Under the pieces are notes generated by a model that saw only the letters and a list, made by a program, of their open reading frames with translations, was not told the origin of the DNA and ran no database searches. Source: Cyanobacteria bacterium UBA11370 (GTDB taxonomy: Bacteria; Cyanobacteriota; Cyanobacteriia; Cyanobacteriales; Coleofasciculaceae). From it: a DNA stretch of 16,632 nt. Both the position numbers and the translations under genes were made by a program. Where the stretch lies: positions 1 to 16,632 of the forward strand of contig DNGI01000067.1 of NCBI GenBank assembly GCA_003486645.1, written 5' to 3'. This document shows positions 9,542-16,347 of the stretch, one piece after another; the first letter of the stretch is position 1, and every line of letters begins with the position of its first letter.

Positions 9542-10132
9542 TTAATCCGGCATCTGACGGTGGTGCTTAGGGTTTGTGTGAGAACTATTTTTTCCTTTAT
9601 AGAAGCGTTGCCACTGTTTAGAACTGCGAATTGCTAACCATAGTAAGAGTAAAGCAATTAATCCGCCTTGCTGAGGGGCATCAAAGGCAAAAATGACCAA
9701 AGCAACACATAAAACATCCTGAATGAAGACTACCCAGAGTGGCAATCCTCGTAAACGGAAGAACCAACCGACTTGTACCAGTTGGAGTACAAACGCTAAT
9801 AAGCTACTGATGATACCCACTATCCAGACAAATTGAATCGAAGCCTCGGCAAACTGAGCGACGGCAATACCCATAATAGCGCCCACTACTGGACTCAAAA
9901 TTAGTTGGACAACTTGTAATATCCGCTGTCCCAGCCGCTTTTTAGAGGCAAATAACTCAAATAATGACCAACTGGTCAAAACACCGACTAAAACGGCGGG
10001 ATGAATGTGAGAGAGTAGGGGGATTCCGTTCCAGAGATTTTCACTTTGCAACAATCCAATGACTAATAGAGGCAAAGCAATCCTCATTCCTGCTGCTGCG
10101 GCTACTGAGAGTGCGGCTAGGAGTTCAATCAT
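9542..10132 (-). CDS. DUF4126-like integral membrane protein
   Basis: I recognise the pattern of the DUF4126 family of small multi-span membrane proteins; their function is not known to me. The 196-residue product starts MIELLAALSVAAAAGMRIALPLLVIGLL and shows about five to six hydrophobic segments (roughly 4-28, 44-62, 72-95, 100-125, 131-150 and 157-171), with a basic, His-containing hydrophilic C-terminal tail (KGKNSSHTNPKHHRQMPD). The frame continues upstream to a TTG at 10159, but the ATG at 10132 is preceded by GGAGGAGG at a good distance (nine bases), which settles the start. It is divergent from the ZIP-like gene across about 430 bases and converges on crtB. Confidence 0.8.
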   Translation of the reverse strand: MIELLAALSVAAAAGMRIALPLLVIGLLQSENLWNGIPLLSHIHPAVLVGVLTSWSLFELFASKKRLGQRILQVVQLILSPVVGAIMGIAVAQFAEASIQFVWIVGIISSLLAFVLQLVQVGWFFRLRGLPLWVVFIQDVLCVALVIFAFDAPQQGGLIALLLLWLAIRSSKQWQRFYKGKNSSHTNPKHHRQMPD

Positions 10133-10565
10133 CCATTGTTGCCTCCTCCTTGAATACAAACTGATCTGGTTCTATCAAATCCGATACTATAGGGGTTGCA
10201 TAGTGGGGTATCAGGCAGGGAGATAAAGGATAGAAAATGCTCTATACTCTATTCTCTATCTTCTTGACTTTGCCCTTACCGAAGTAACCGGATAGGATAG
10301 TATTCCCACTTGTAATCAGTTTAACGTTCAAAATCGCTTAGTAATTTTATAGGGAAACAGTTTAATCGTTAAAATCTGCTGACAATTTTATATCCAGAAA
10401 AATTAATAAATCATTGGCTGGCTAAAGCCTAAATAAGTTAATGAATTTTCCTAGTTTAATAGTTAGTATTTGGTTTTTTTTATCTGCCGCCACTCCCCAA
10501 TCCCCAACTAACTCCAATATCCCTTTTCCGATAGGATCAAACTTATTGTCATCCAGCAGCTACCT
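10133..10565. other. Intergenic region between divergent DUF4126 and ZIP-like genes
   Basis: No gene is supported. The region is A-plus-T-rich and contains the tandem duplication at 10317-10400, a run of CTCTAT-like words at about 10240-10259, and a pyrimidine-rich stretch at 10491-10530 with CTCCCCAATCCCCAA. No convincing -35/-10 pair for either gene was found. Confidence 0.5.
10317..10400 (+). repeat. Imperfect tandem duplication, about 41 and 43 bp
   Basis: Copy 1 (10317-10357) and copy 2 (10358-10400) both begin CAGTTTAA, continue through CGTT and AAAATC, then GCT, and end AATTTTATA followed by GAAA. They align with a few single-base differences and small indels. It lies 166 bases before the ZIP-like start and could hold duplicated regulator sites. 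Confidence 0.7.
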
Positions 10566-11846
10566 ATGTTAATGGCAGCCTTTTTACAAGGGATACTAGG
10601 AGCATCGAGCTTGGTATTAGGAGCCTTAGTGGGGGTATTTTGGCAACCAAGCCGAACCTTTTCAGCCGCTATTATGGCATTTGGGAGCGGCACCTTAATA
10701 TCTGCGATCGCCTTTGAAATCACAATCCCGGTTTACCAAACCAGTGGCTTTAGACCACTTTTGATTGGATTTATGGTAGGAGGTATCTTATTCGTCCGAC
10801 TCACCCACTATATTGATCACCATGGAGGATTCCTCCGCAAACCTGCTTCTAGTCGCCGCTACCTCTTTGAACACCGTCAGGAAAAGGTATCCGATGTTCT
10901 CTCTCGTATTGCTCACATTGAGGTGATGCAAAACCTGCCACTACAGGAACAGCAAGCGATCGCACCCTTCCTCAAGCCAATTCACGCTCAACCGGGAGAG
11001 ATCCTTTGCGAGGAGGGAACTCCAGGAGACTACTTTTACATGATTGTAGACGGAGAAGCAGAAGTACGCAAAGGAGCAAAAGTCTTGCATACAATGGGTC
11101 CCGGAGAAGTGTTTGGTGAGATGGCGCTACTGACGGGAGAACCGCGATCGGCAACAGTTATCGCTTCGACTCCGATGGATTTGTATCAACTGCATCAGGA
11201 ACATTTTAATACAGTACTGACTTATTCTCCCCATATGGCATGGGCACTTAGCCGTGCTTTGGCGCGACGACTACGATTTGCTACTGAGTCACGGGTGGCG
11301 ATTGAACGGAATTTAGAGCGTTGGCGACAACAGTTAATTGATCGAGTTGAATTGGATTTATTGATGCGGGAAGATCCCACGACAATTGAAGGATTGGTGC
11401 AGCGTTCTGCTCCCTTGGCAATTGTGATTGGCACTCTAATTGATAATATTCCTGAATCAGCAGTGATTGGTATGAATGCTGGAGAAAATCATTTCGGTTG
11501 GTCTTTTTTAGTGGCGGTGTTTATCTCGAATTTCCCAGAAGCTTTATCGAGTGCAAATGGAATGAAACAAGCAGGAACTCGAAAACATCAAATTCTTGGT
11601 TTGTGGATTGGGATGGTGATATTAAGTGGTTTGTGTGCAGTGGGGGGAAATGTGTTGCAAGATCATACTTCTGGTCTAGTGGTGGCAATTGCTCAGGCTG
11701 TCTCTGGCGGAGCTATCTTAGCGATGTTATCAAGTACCATGATGCCCGAAGCCTACGAACTCGGTGGTGGCTCAGTTTCTTTCTCGACTATTTTAGGGTT
11801 TCTGAGTGGTTTCTTGATTTCATCAAGTCACTTATTAGGAAAATAG
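10566..11846 (+). CDS. ZIP-type metal transporter-like protein with an inserted cyclic-nucleotide-binding domain
   Basis: The 426-residue product has eight likely membrane segments (about 4-25, 32-52, 63-83, 281-300, 309-326, 343-364, 370-390, 404-423) split 3 plus 5. This is the layout of ZIP (Zn/Fe permease) transporters, whose long variable loop follows segment III. That loop here is a complete cNMP-binding domain (about 115-235) with the phosphate-binding cassette FGEMALLTGEPRSATV at about 183-198, including Glu185 and Arg194. A charged helix (about 236-272) leads back to the membrane. Segment IV has DNIPESAVIG (293-302) where ZIP proteins usually have HNxPEG; segment V has SNFPEA (321-326); segment VII ends MMPEA with Glu395. 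So the Glu ligands are kept but the usual His of IV is Asp. Transport is inferred; the substrate may not be zinc. Starts at 10566 and 10572 are both possible. Confidence 0.8.
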   Translation: MLMAAFLQGILGASSLVLGALVGVFWQPSRTFSAAIMAFGSGTLISAIAFEITIPVYQTSGFRPLLIGFMVGGILFVRLTHYIDHHGGFLRKPASSRRYLFEHRQEKVSDVLSRIAHIEVMQNLPLQEQQAIAPFLKPIHAQPGEILCEEGTPGDYFYMIVDGEAEVRKGAKVLHTMGPGEVFGEMALLTGEPRSATVIASTPMDLYQLHQEHFNTVLTYSPHMAWALSRALARRLRFATESRVAIERNLERWRQQLIDRVELDLLMREDPTTIEGLVQRSAPLAIVIGTLIDNIPESAVIGMNAGENHFGWSFLVAVFISNFPEALSSANGMKQAGTRKHQILGLWIGMVILSGLCAVGGNVLQDHTSGLVVAIAQAVSGGAILAMLSSTMMPEAYELGGGSVSFSTILGFLSGFLISSSHLLGK

Positions 11847-11880
11847 GGGGAGAAAGTTATACCCATTTTAAAGCTAACAA

Positions 11881-12579
11881 TTAAACAATTTTTTTAAGCG
11901 CATTTTGAGCTTCCCAACGCAAATGAGTTGCAATTCTAAACATTTCCTGACCTGTATGTAAGTAATGATCGTCGTAATTAAAAGTAAAACGTTCTAACTC
12001 ATCAATGCCATCTCCCAACTGATTGAGACAATAGTAAAGACTCGCCGCAGCACCCGCAACAAAGGCAGGATTGGGTTGAGAACGAAAGGCAATTTGAGCT
12101 TGATTGAGGTAGTGACGGCACTTTTCCAGATAACCTTGGAACTGAGCCATTAGTTCATCATCAAAGGGATCAGCCGCCAGCCGATCAATTTGAGTATCCA
12201 AAGCATTCAGAATGGGAGTAATTAATTGATTAACAGGTTTATAAACCTGCTGTAACCATTCTGTTAGTTGAGTATCAACATCTTGCTTCGTTTGCCGCTG
12301 ACGGTGATACTGTCGTTGAGCTTCAGCAGTCCTTTGTTGGCGGTTGAGACGTTCTTCCGACTGTACCTCTTGTAAGTGTTGGTCATAAGAACGACGGCGT
12401 TGAGAATCTCCCAATACCTCATAGGCAGCATTAATCCGGATAATTTGTTCAGGATCAGCAGTTTTGCTATTAGTATCGGGGTGAAAGAGCTTGGCTAGAC
12501 GACGATAGGCTTGTTTAATTTCAGTTCGTGTCGCTTTCGGGCTGACATCTAAGATTTCGTAATGGTTAGAGTTTGACAT
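11881..12579 (-). CDS. J-domain (DnaJ-like) protein with a helical C-terminal domain
   Basis: The 232-residue product starts MSNSNHYEILDVSPKATRTE and carries a complete N-terminal J domain (about 5-70) with the HPD tripeptide at 33-35, which stimulates DnaK-type Hsp70 ATPase. It has no Gly/Phe region or Cys zinc repeats, so it is not a full DnaJ. A Gln/Arg-rich linker follows (about 75-105), then a helical domain of unknown role ending in LRWEAQNALKKIV. The frame is open to a TTG at 12666, but the ATG at 12579 sits right before the J domain and is preferred. It converges on the ZIP-like gene with 34 bases between stops and no clear terminator hairpin. Confidence 0.85.
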   Translation of the reverse strand: MSNSNHYEILDVSPKATRTEIKQAYRRLAKLFHPDTNSKTADPEQIIRINAAYEVLGDSQRRRSYDQHLQEVQSEERLNRQQRTAEAQRQYHRQRQTKQDVDTQLTEWLQQVYKPVNQLITPILNALDTQIDRLAADPFDDELMAQFQGYLEKCRHYLNQAQIAFRSQPNPAFVAGAAASLYYCLNQLGDGIDELERFTFNYDDHYLHTGQEMFRIATHLRWEAQNALKKIV

Positions 12580-12776
12580 ATACTCGGCACGGTCATAAAC
12601 TGAGCATTTTAAGTAAGCGATTCCCTCTCCATCAATCAGGCTCAGAGCTGATTGCTGACCACTCAAAAAAGTATAGCTAGCGATCGCCTAACATAGTCGC
12701 CTAACATACATACAACTTAGGCACGACTGCTACATGAGTGTGAGGACGTATATCGATGCCCCCCTACAGATGTTGG
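12580..12776. promoter_or_regulatory. Upstream region of the J-domain gene
   Basis: No gene is supported. A 13-bp near-perfect tandem repeat (TCGCCTAACATA at 12684-12695 and again at 12697-12708) lies next to a HIP1 octamer (12680-12687). TATACT on the minus strand (12670-12675) is a possible -10 for the J-domain gene, with no good -35. Confidence 0.35.
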
Positions 12777-12975
12777 TTTAAATTCACATCTTGCACCAGT
12801 CGCAATAACCGCCAGTGGTTAAAACCACTGTCTCATAGCTAAAGTCGTCTAAAGACGACTGGACAAGAGTTTTAGTCCATTCTCAATAAGTCGAAAAACA
12901 AGAAAACCCGCCCAGAGTTAAAACTCCGGGCTAATAGCAAAAGTCCATTGAAATGGTGCAAGATCTGAGTTTAAA
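12777..12975 (-). mobile_element. MITE-like element with terminal inverted repeats and two paired-hairpin units
   Basis: The ends 12777-12798 and 12954-12975 are 22-base inverted repeats matching at 20 positions; both begin or end with TTTAAA and carry TTGCACCA or its complement. Inside, read on the minus strand, are two related units. Each has a first hairpin, a linker of the form TTnGCTATnAG, a second hairpin with a GTTTTAAC-like centre, and GGCGG. Unit 1 (about 12905-12956) uses CCATT/AATGG and GAGTT/AACTC stems; unit 2 (about 12807-12860) uses AGTCGTCT/AGACGACT and CAGTGGTT/AACCACTG. There is no coding potential. The outermost TTTAAA could be a target duplication. The structure suggests a non-autonomous element or structured RNA, not random sequence. 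Confidence 0.6.
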
Positions 12976-13010
12976 GCCAATATTTGCGTAAGTCCTGATA
13001 CAGCGCTTAA

Positions 13011-13029
13011 CAACAAACAACAAACAACA
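13011..13029 (-). repeat. Heptamer tandem repeat TTTGTTG (about 2.7 units, minus strand)
   Basis: CAACAAA x2 plus a partial third copy on the plus strand, i.e. TTTGTTG on the strand coding for the Uma2 protein, about 15 bases after its stop codon. It is the same unit as the array following crtB. Confidence 0.8.
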
Positions 13030-13044
13030 GTCCCCTTTGCCTTT

Positions 13045-13830
13045 TCACTCTGGTAGTTCCCCAAAGCGTTCTCGATAGCGTTCTAGCAATGCTGCCATTT
13101 CTGCTGCTTGCTGTTCGGCGGATTCCTTAGCTGCTTCCAACTCCAAGGACGAGAGCAAACGTTGACCCGTGTTAGCATCCTCAATGATCAAGCGTCCCTC
13201 CTGTAAGCTCATTAGTAATCCTACCGTGTCGCAGCGGATACGTCCTTCCTCATCAGGGGCAATGGGTTGGTAAAGACCATCTACTAAACGATAGCCCAAG
13301 ACTTCCTCAATAATTTGTCCCCGTTGAGTGCGGCGATCAATAATAACGTATTCCTGTACGCGAGTGCGAGCGTATTCAATCACCTTTGTCTCCCGATCCT
13401 CTTTGCGGTATCGTGGAGAGACAACTTCTACCACAAAAGCAGGACGCACTCCTTCATTGGCGACAATGAACTTAGAGCGATTTTGCTCCTTGTTGGTAAT
13501 TCCAAAAACTACGAATGTATCTGGACAGAGATTGCCTTGTCCTTCAATATCCCATTCAATTAACAAGTCGCGGAAGACTCCCGTAGTCGGGTCGTTAGCA
13601 TAGCGGCGCGTTAAGATATCTTTAACATGACTCGCCACGTCGTCGTGAAAAGTGCTGTTGGGCAAATGAAAACCGTCCTGGGGATGCAGAAATTCTTCAG
13701 AAGTTAGCGGTACTTGTTGTCGTAGGGTGGTGCCATTGGGTTGGATGACATCAACAAAGCGCCAACCGCATTCGGCTAGGTCGGAAGTGCGATCGCTTTG
13801 TGTAATCGGAGGTGAAGAAGACTGAACCAT
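13045..13830 (-). CDS. Uma2/DUF820 family protein, putative restriction-endonuclease-like fold
   Basis: This family is greatly expanded in cyanobacteria and has a PD-(D/E)xK nuclease-like fold; its biological role is not established. In the 261-residue product the expected core is seen: LIEWDIEGQGNLCPDTFVVF with Asp104 at about 92-109, PAFVVEVVSP with Glu135 at about 130-139, and KVIEYARTRVQEYVIID with Lys149 at about 149-165. The catalytic-type residues D, E and K are therefore present. The C terminus (about 225-261) is a Glu/Ala-rich likely coiled coil ending RYRERFGELPE, common in cyanobacterial members. The ATG at 13830 has no strong ribosome binding site. The gene stands alone between the MITE-like element and the porin. 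Confidence 0.88.
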   Translation of the reverse strand: MVQSSSPPITQSDRTSDLAECGWRFVDVIQPNGTTLRQQVPLTSEEFLHPQDGFHLPNSTFHDDVASHVKDILTRRYANDPTTGVFRDLLIEWDIEGQGNLCPDTFVVFGITNKEQNRSKFIVANEGVRPAFVVEVVSPRYRKEDRETKVIEYARTRVQEYVIIDRRTQRGQIIEEVLGYRLVDGLYQPIAPDEEGRIRCDTVGLLMSLQEGRLIIEDANTGQRLLSSLELEAAKESAEQQAAEMAALLERYRERFGELPE

Positions 13831-13918
13831 CGTTAAACGTCCGTCCTAATGAGCGGTGGCTCTTGTAGAGAGAAGCACTTTATCATTTATTATTTTATCT
13901 TGACGAATTCCTAAATTC

Positions 13919-13962
13919 TTAATAACAAAGAGCCTGCCTTCTTCAAAAGATAGACAGACTCT
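13919..13962 (-). terminator. Rho-independent terminator of the porin gene
   Basis: Read on the minus strand, AGAGTCTGTCT (13962-13952) pairs completely with AGGCAGGCTCT (13939-13929), 11 bp including two G-U pairs, around a 12-base loop, and is followed by TTTGTTATT. It lies 55 bases beyond the porin stop codon. A gap of about 90 bases separates it from the Uma2 start, so it likely insulates that gene. Confidence 0.7.
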
Positions 13963-14016
13963 CTACTCTTATAGCCTCAGATTTTACTCCGAGTGTAACT
14001 TAACCAAAACTGTACT

Positions 14017-15831
14017 CTAGAACGTAAAGGTAGTTCTGAGTGTACCAATGATGGCATCATCCTCGTCATCAATTTGGTTAGGATTGATCAACCAGATCAC
14101 ACCTGGAGTAACCGAGATATTATCGCTCAGTTGGTACTTGTAGAAGGCTTCGATGTGGTAAGGTACTTTGTCAATTCTGACATCATCACCACCCGCCGTA
14201 TCAATACTTCCGGCGTAGGGTTGTGCGCCACCGAAAATTCCCAAGATATTACCTTCCCGACCCAAATCGCTGAAGGCAATTCCAGCACCATAAGTCCAGA
14301 TTTCGGCATCTCCCTCATCAATAAGGATACCGTCGGTGTAAGCACCATAACCGCTAATTGAAATCTTCTCGCTTAGGCGGAAAGCTGCCTCAATACCGTA
14401 GGAGTTCGTTACCACAGGAGTTGTACCACGTCCTGGATTATTGGCTAAGGTCGTACCTACTACACCGTTAGCTCCACCTATGTCAAATATGTTTGTACCG
14501 CTGTTATGGTATCCGTGGACATAGGTAGCACCAATACCAATGCGATCAAAGAGATTGAAATTTAACTGAGCTAATGCCGCATAATCGCCATCAAACAGAC
14601 CATTTTTCTGGCTAGGATCGGCAGCATCAGAGCCTGCTAAGTAACCTAATGTCAGGGTACTCGGTCCTAAAATGCTTTCTAGAGGCCCAACACCTAAACT
14701 AACCGCTGCACCTGCACCTCCACCGATCCGATAGATCGGGCTTTCAGAGGCAAAGGCAGAAAGCGCACCATTCCCACCGTCATAGTCCTCAAAGTAAGGA
14801 TTCAGTGTAGGAGCATAATCGCTATGAATCCCGCCAAAAGCCGCGACATAGACTTTTGAGCTACCAAACGGGAAGTAGTAAGCCAACCAGTCTACTAATA
14901 CATCGTTGTCTTCACTACCGCCATTGATGTTAAAGGTCTGAGTCCCTTCAAAACCAACACCATTAAATTGTTGAGCATTCCCCGCTGACAGACGAGTGAC
15001 CAACCGATCCTCACCCGTAAAACTGGTATTAAGGGTTAAACGAACCCGGTCTTGGAAGACAGTATTGTTGTCAATCCCAGTACCAAACTCGTCTGTGAGT
15101 GCAAAAATCGCTTCACCCGCTAACTTGGTTGTCGTCGAGAACTGATGGTCTTCCAAGAACGCAACCCGACCTTCCAAATTATCAACCCGTGCCCCTAGGG
15201 TTGCTAGTTCGGCTTCAAATTCCTGAATCAGCCGTCGTAGGGTTTCTAAGTCTTCAGTCCCTGTTCCACCCGTAACAATCAAACGCTCAATCTGGTTTAA
15301 ACACGCATTCAAGCCTGCTGCAAACTCATAACGAGTCAATGCCCGATTGCCCCGATACGTACCATCCGGATAACCGACAATACAGTTATAGCGCTCTACC
15401 AAGCTCCGCAGTGCTTCATAAGCCCAGTCTCCGGGGGAAACATCACGCAACTGATTGATGCTGTTGACTTGTCCTTGGTTAGTTTGCCCTTCCCGGTTGT
15501 ACCGATTAATTTGATCTAAAATCTCAGCGTTACTCGGCTCAACTGGCGCAGCTTGGGCTAGCGTTGAATCTGTTGCTGACTCCGCTAAACTGGGCGCTAT
15601 GGCTTCAGGCTGAGAACTCATTTCACTGACCTGAGCTGGATTAATCGCCACTTCCGCTGGAATTTGAACGTCAGTCGCCTCTGAAACCTGAATAGCTTCT
15701 GTCGGAGTTGTGCTGTCAGCGGTACGTAAAGTAGCCTCCTCTGCTGCACGAACTGAAACCGCAGAAACGGCTAATGTTACTCCCAATATAGCTGGGCTAA
15801 TAACTAGAGACTTCCACAGTAATTTAGACAT
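14017..15831 (-). CDS. SLH-domain OprB-type outer-membrane porin (cyanobacterial iron-uptake porin family)
   Basis: Members of this family are abundant cyanobacterial outer-membrane porins; some are linked to uptake of inorganic iron and other small solutes. The 604-residue product has a signal peptide (basic MSKLLWK, hydrophobic to about 27, probable cleavage after VRA near 29), a Glu/Thr/Ala-rich linker (30-120), one S-layer-homology domain at about 124-185 (SINQLRDVSPGDWAYEAL, GYPDGTYRGNRALTRYEFAA) that anchors to peptidoglycan-bound polymer, a short coiled coil (about 194-229), and an OprB-type beta-barrel to the end. The last residue is Phe in LRTTFTF, as expected for a protein inserted by the BAM machinery. 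GAGGA lies upstream of the ATG. It has its own terminator. Iron as the actual substrate is a family-level guess. Confidence 0.92.
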   Translation of the reverse strand: MSKLLWKSLVISPAILGVTLAVSAVSVRAAEEATLRTADSTTPTEAIQVSEATDVQIPAEVAINPAQVSEMSSQPEAIAPSLAESATDSTLAQAAPVEPSNAEILDQINRYNREGQTNQGQVNSINQLRDVSPGDWAYEALRSLVERYNCIVGYPDGTYRGNRALTRYEFAAGLNACLNQIERLIVTGGTGTEDLETLRRLIQEFEAELATLGARVDNLEGRVAFLEDHQFSTTTKLAGEAIFALTDEFGTGIDNNTVFQDRVRLTLNTSFTGEDRLVTRLSAGNAQQFNGVGFEGTQTFNINGGSEDNDVLVDWLAYYFPFGSSKVYVAAFGGIHSDYAPTLNPYFEDYDGGNGALSAFASESPIYRIGGGAGAAVSLGVGPLESILGPSTLTLGYLAGSDAADPSQKNGLFDGDYAALAQLNFNLFDRIGIGATYVHGYHNSGTNIFDIGGANGVVGTTLANNPGRGTTPVVTNSYGIEAAFRLSEKISISGYGAYTDGILIDEGDAEIWTYGAGIAFSDLGREGNILGIFGGAQPYAGSIDTAGGDDVRIDKVPYHIEAFYKYQLSDNISVTPGVIWLINPNQIDDEDDAIIGTLRTTFTF

Positions 15832-16065
15832 CTTCTCTTGTCCTCACACCTTTACACAAAGAGTTTGATCGCCCTTCTCGAACTATGGTACATCTTCTAT
15901 GTAGTAGAAGCTATGCCAACTCTTCCTCAGTTTTTCTTAAATTTGCTCGTTTGACAATCCCCACAAGAGACTTGACGACCTTGTATAAATATATTATAGA
16001 GCGAAAGTCACCAGGAAATTCAAACTTATTTTCCTTGAGCTATTGTAAATTTTTGTCAAGATTTC
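15832..16065 (-). promoter_or_regulatory. Porin upstream region with candidate -10 and long leader
   Basis: A perfect TATAAT on the minus strand is at 15993-15998, which would give a leader of about 155 bases. A small hairpin in that leader (CTTCTA at 15894-15899 and TAGAAG at 15905-15910) is visible. TTGACA on the minus strand at 16054-16059 is too far upstream to pair with that -10. I see no recognisable Fur box. The plus-strand open frame at 15885-16145 overlaps the end of the dehydratase gene and looks like chance. Confidence 0.4.
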
Positions 16066-16347
16066 TTAACCTATCTCAGAAATCGTCTGAGCTAGATCAA
16101 AATCTTTTGAGGTTAAACCCCCTGCATCGTGAGTGGTTAGAGTAACCGTCACCTGATTATAAGAAATCGCTAAATCCGGATGATGTCCGGCGGCTTCGGC
16201 GGGTTCAACGAGTTTATTAACGAAGGCGATCGCGTCCACAAAATCCTTAAACTTTCGAGTCAGGCGTAATTCTTTCCCGTCTACCGTCCAACCTACTAAC
16301 TGTTTAGCCTTTTCTTGAATCTCGGCATCACTCAATAGCTGAGTCAT
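16066..16347 (-). CDS. Pterin-4a-carbinolamine dehydratase
   Basis: The enzyme dehydrates 4a-hydroxytetrahydropterin in pterin recycling. Cyanobacterial members may serve pterin metabolism more generally, since phenylalanine hydroxylase is not always present. The 93-residue product contains the whole family signature: Glu51-x3-His55-His56-Pro57, Tyr63, then His73-Asp74 and Asp82/Asp84 in GGLTSKDFDLAQ. The three active-site His are intact. The frame runs 35 codons further upstream to 16452, but that part reads through hairpin-rich non-coding sequence and looks like chance; ATG 16347 (MTQLLSDAEIQEKAKQLVGW) gives the normal length. There is no clear ribosome binding site. The gene lies upstream of, and in line with, the porin, but each seems to have its own signals. 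Confidence 0.93.
   Translation of the reverse strand: MTQLLSDAEIQEKAKQLVGWTVDGKELRLTRKFKDFVDAIAFVNKLVEPAEAAGHHPDLAISYNQVTVTLTTHDAGGLTSKDFDLAQTISEIG

Noticed and set aside
10133..10159. Extension of the DUF4126 protein to a TTG at 10159
   Set aside because: The codons cover the Shine-Dalgarno sequence GGAGGAGG that serves the ATG at 10132.
11498..11884. 128-residue plus-strand frame overlapping the ZIP-like gene
   Set aside because: It is a shifted reading of conserved membrane segments; the protein is Ser/Trp-rich and without domain character.
12580..12666. N-terminal extension of the J-domain protein from a TTG
   Set aside because: The J domain begins right after the ATG at 12579 and the extension shows no domain; it more likely holds the promoter and leader.
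13045..13830. Uma2 protein as part of a restriction or defence system
   Set aside because: No methyltransferase, antitoxin or partner gene is adjacent; single Uma2 genes are very common in cyanobacteria.
15832..16065. Fur box controlling the porin
   Set aside because: The A-plus-T-rich words here do not form a convincing 19-bp Fur-type palindrome.
15885..16145. Plus-strand 86-residue open frame between porin and dehydratase
   Set aside because: It overlaps the end of the dehydratase gene on the other strand, has no family features, and covers the porin promoter region.
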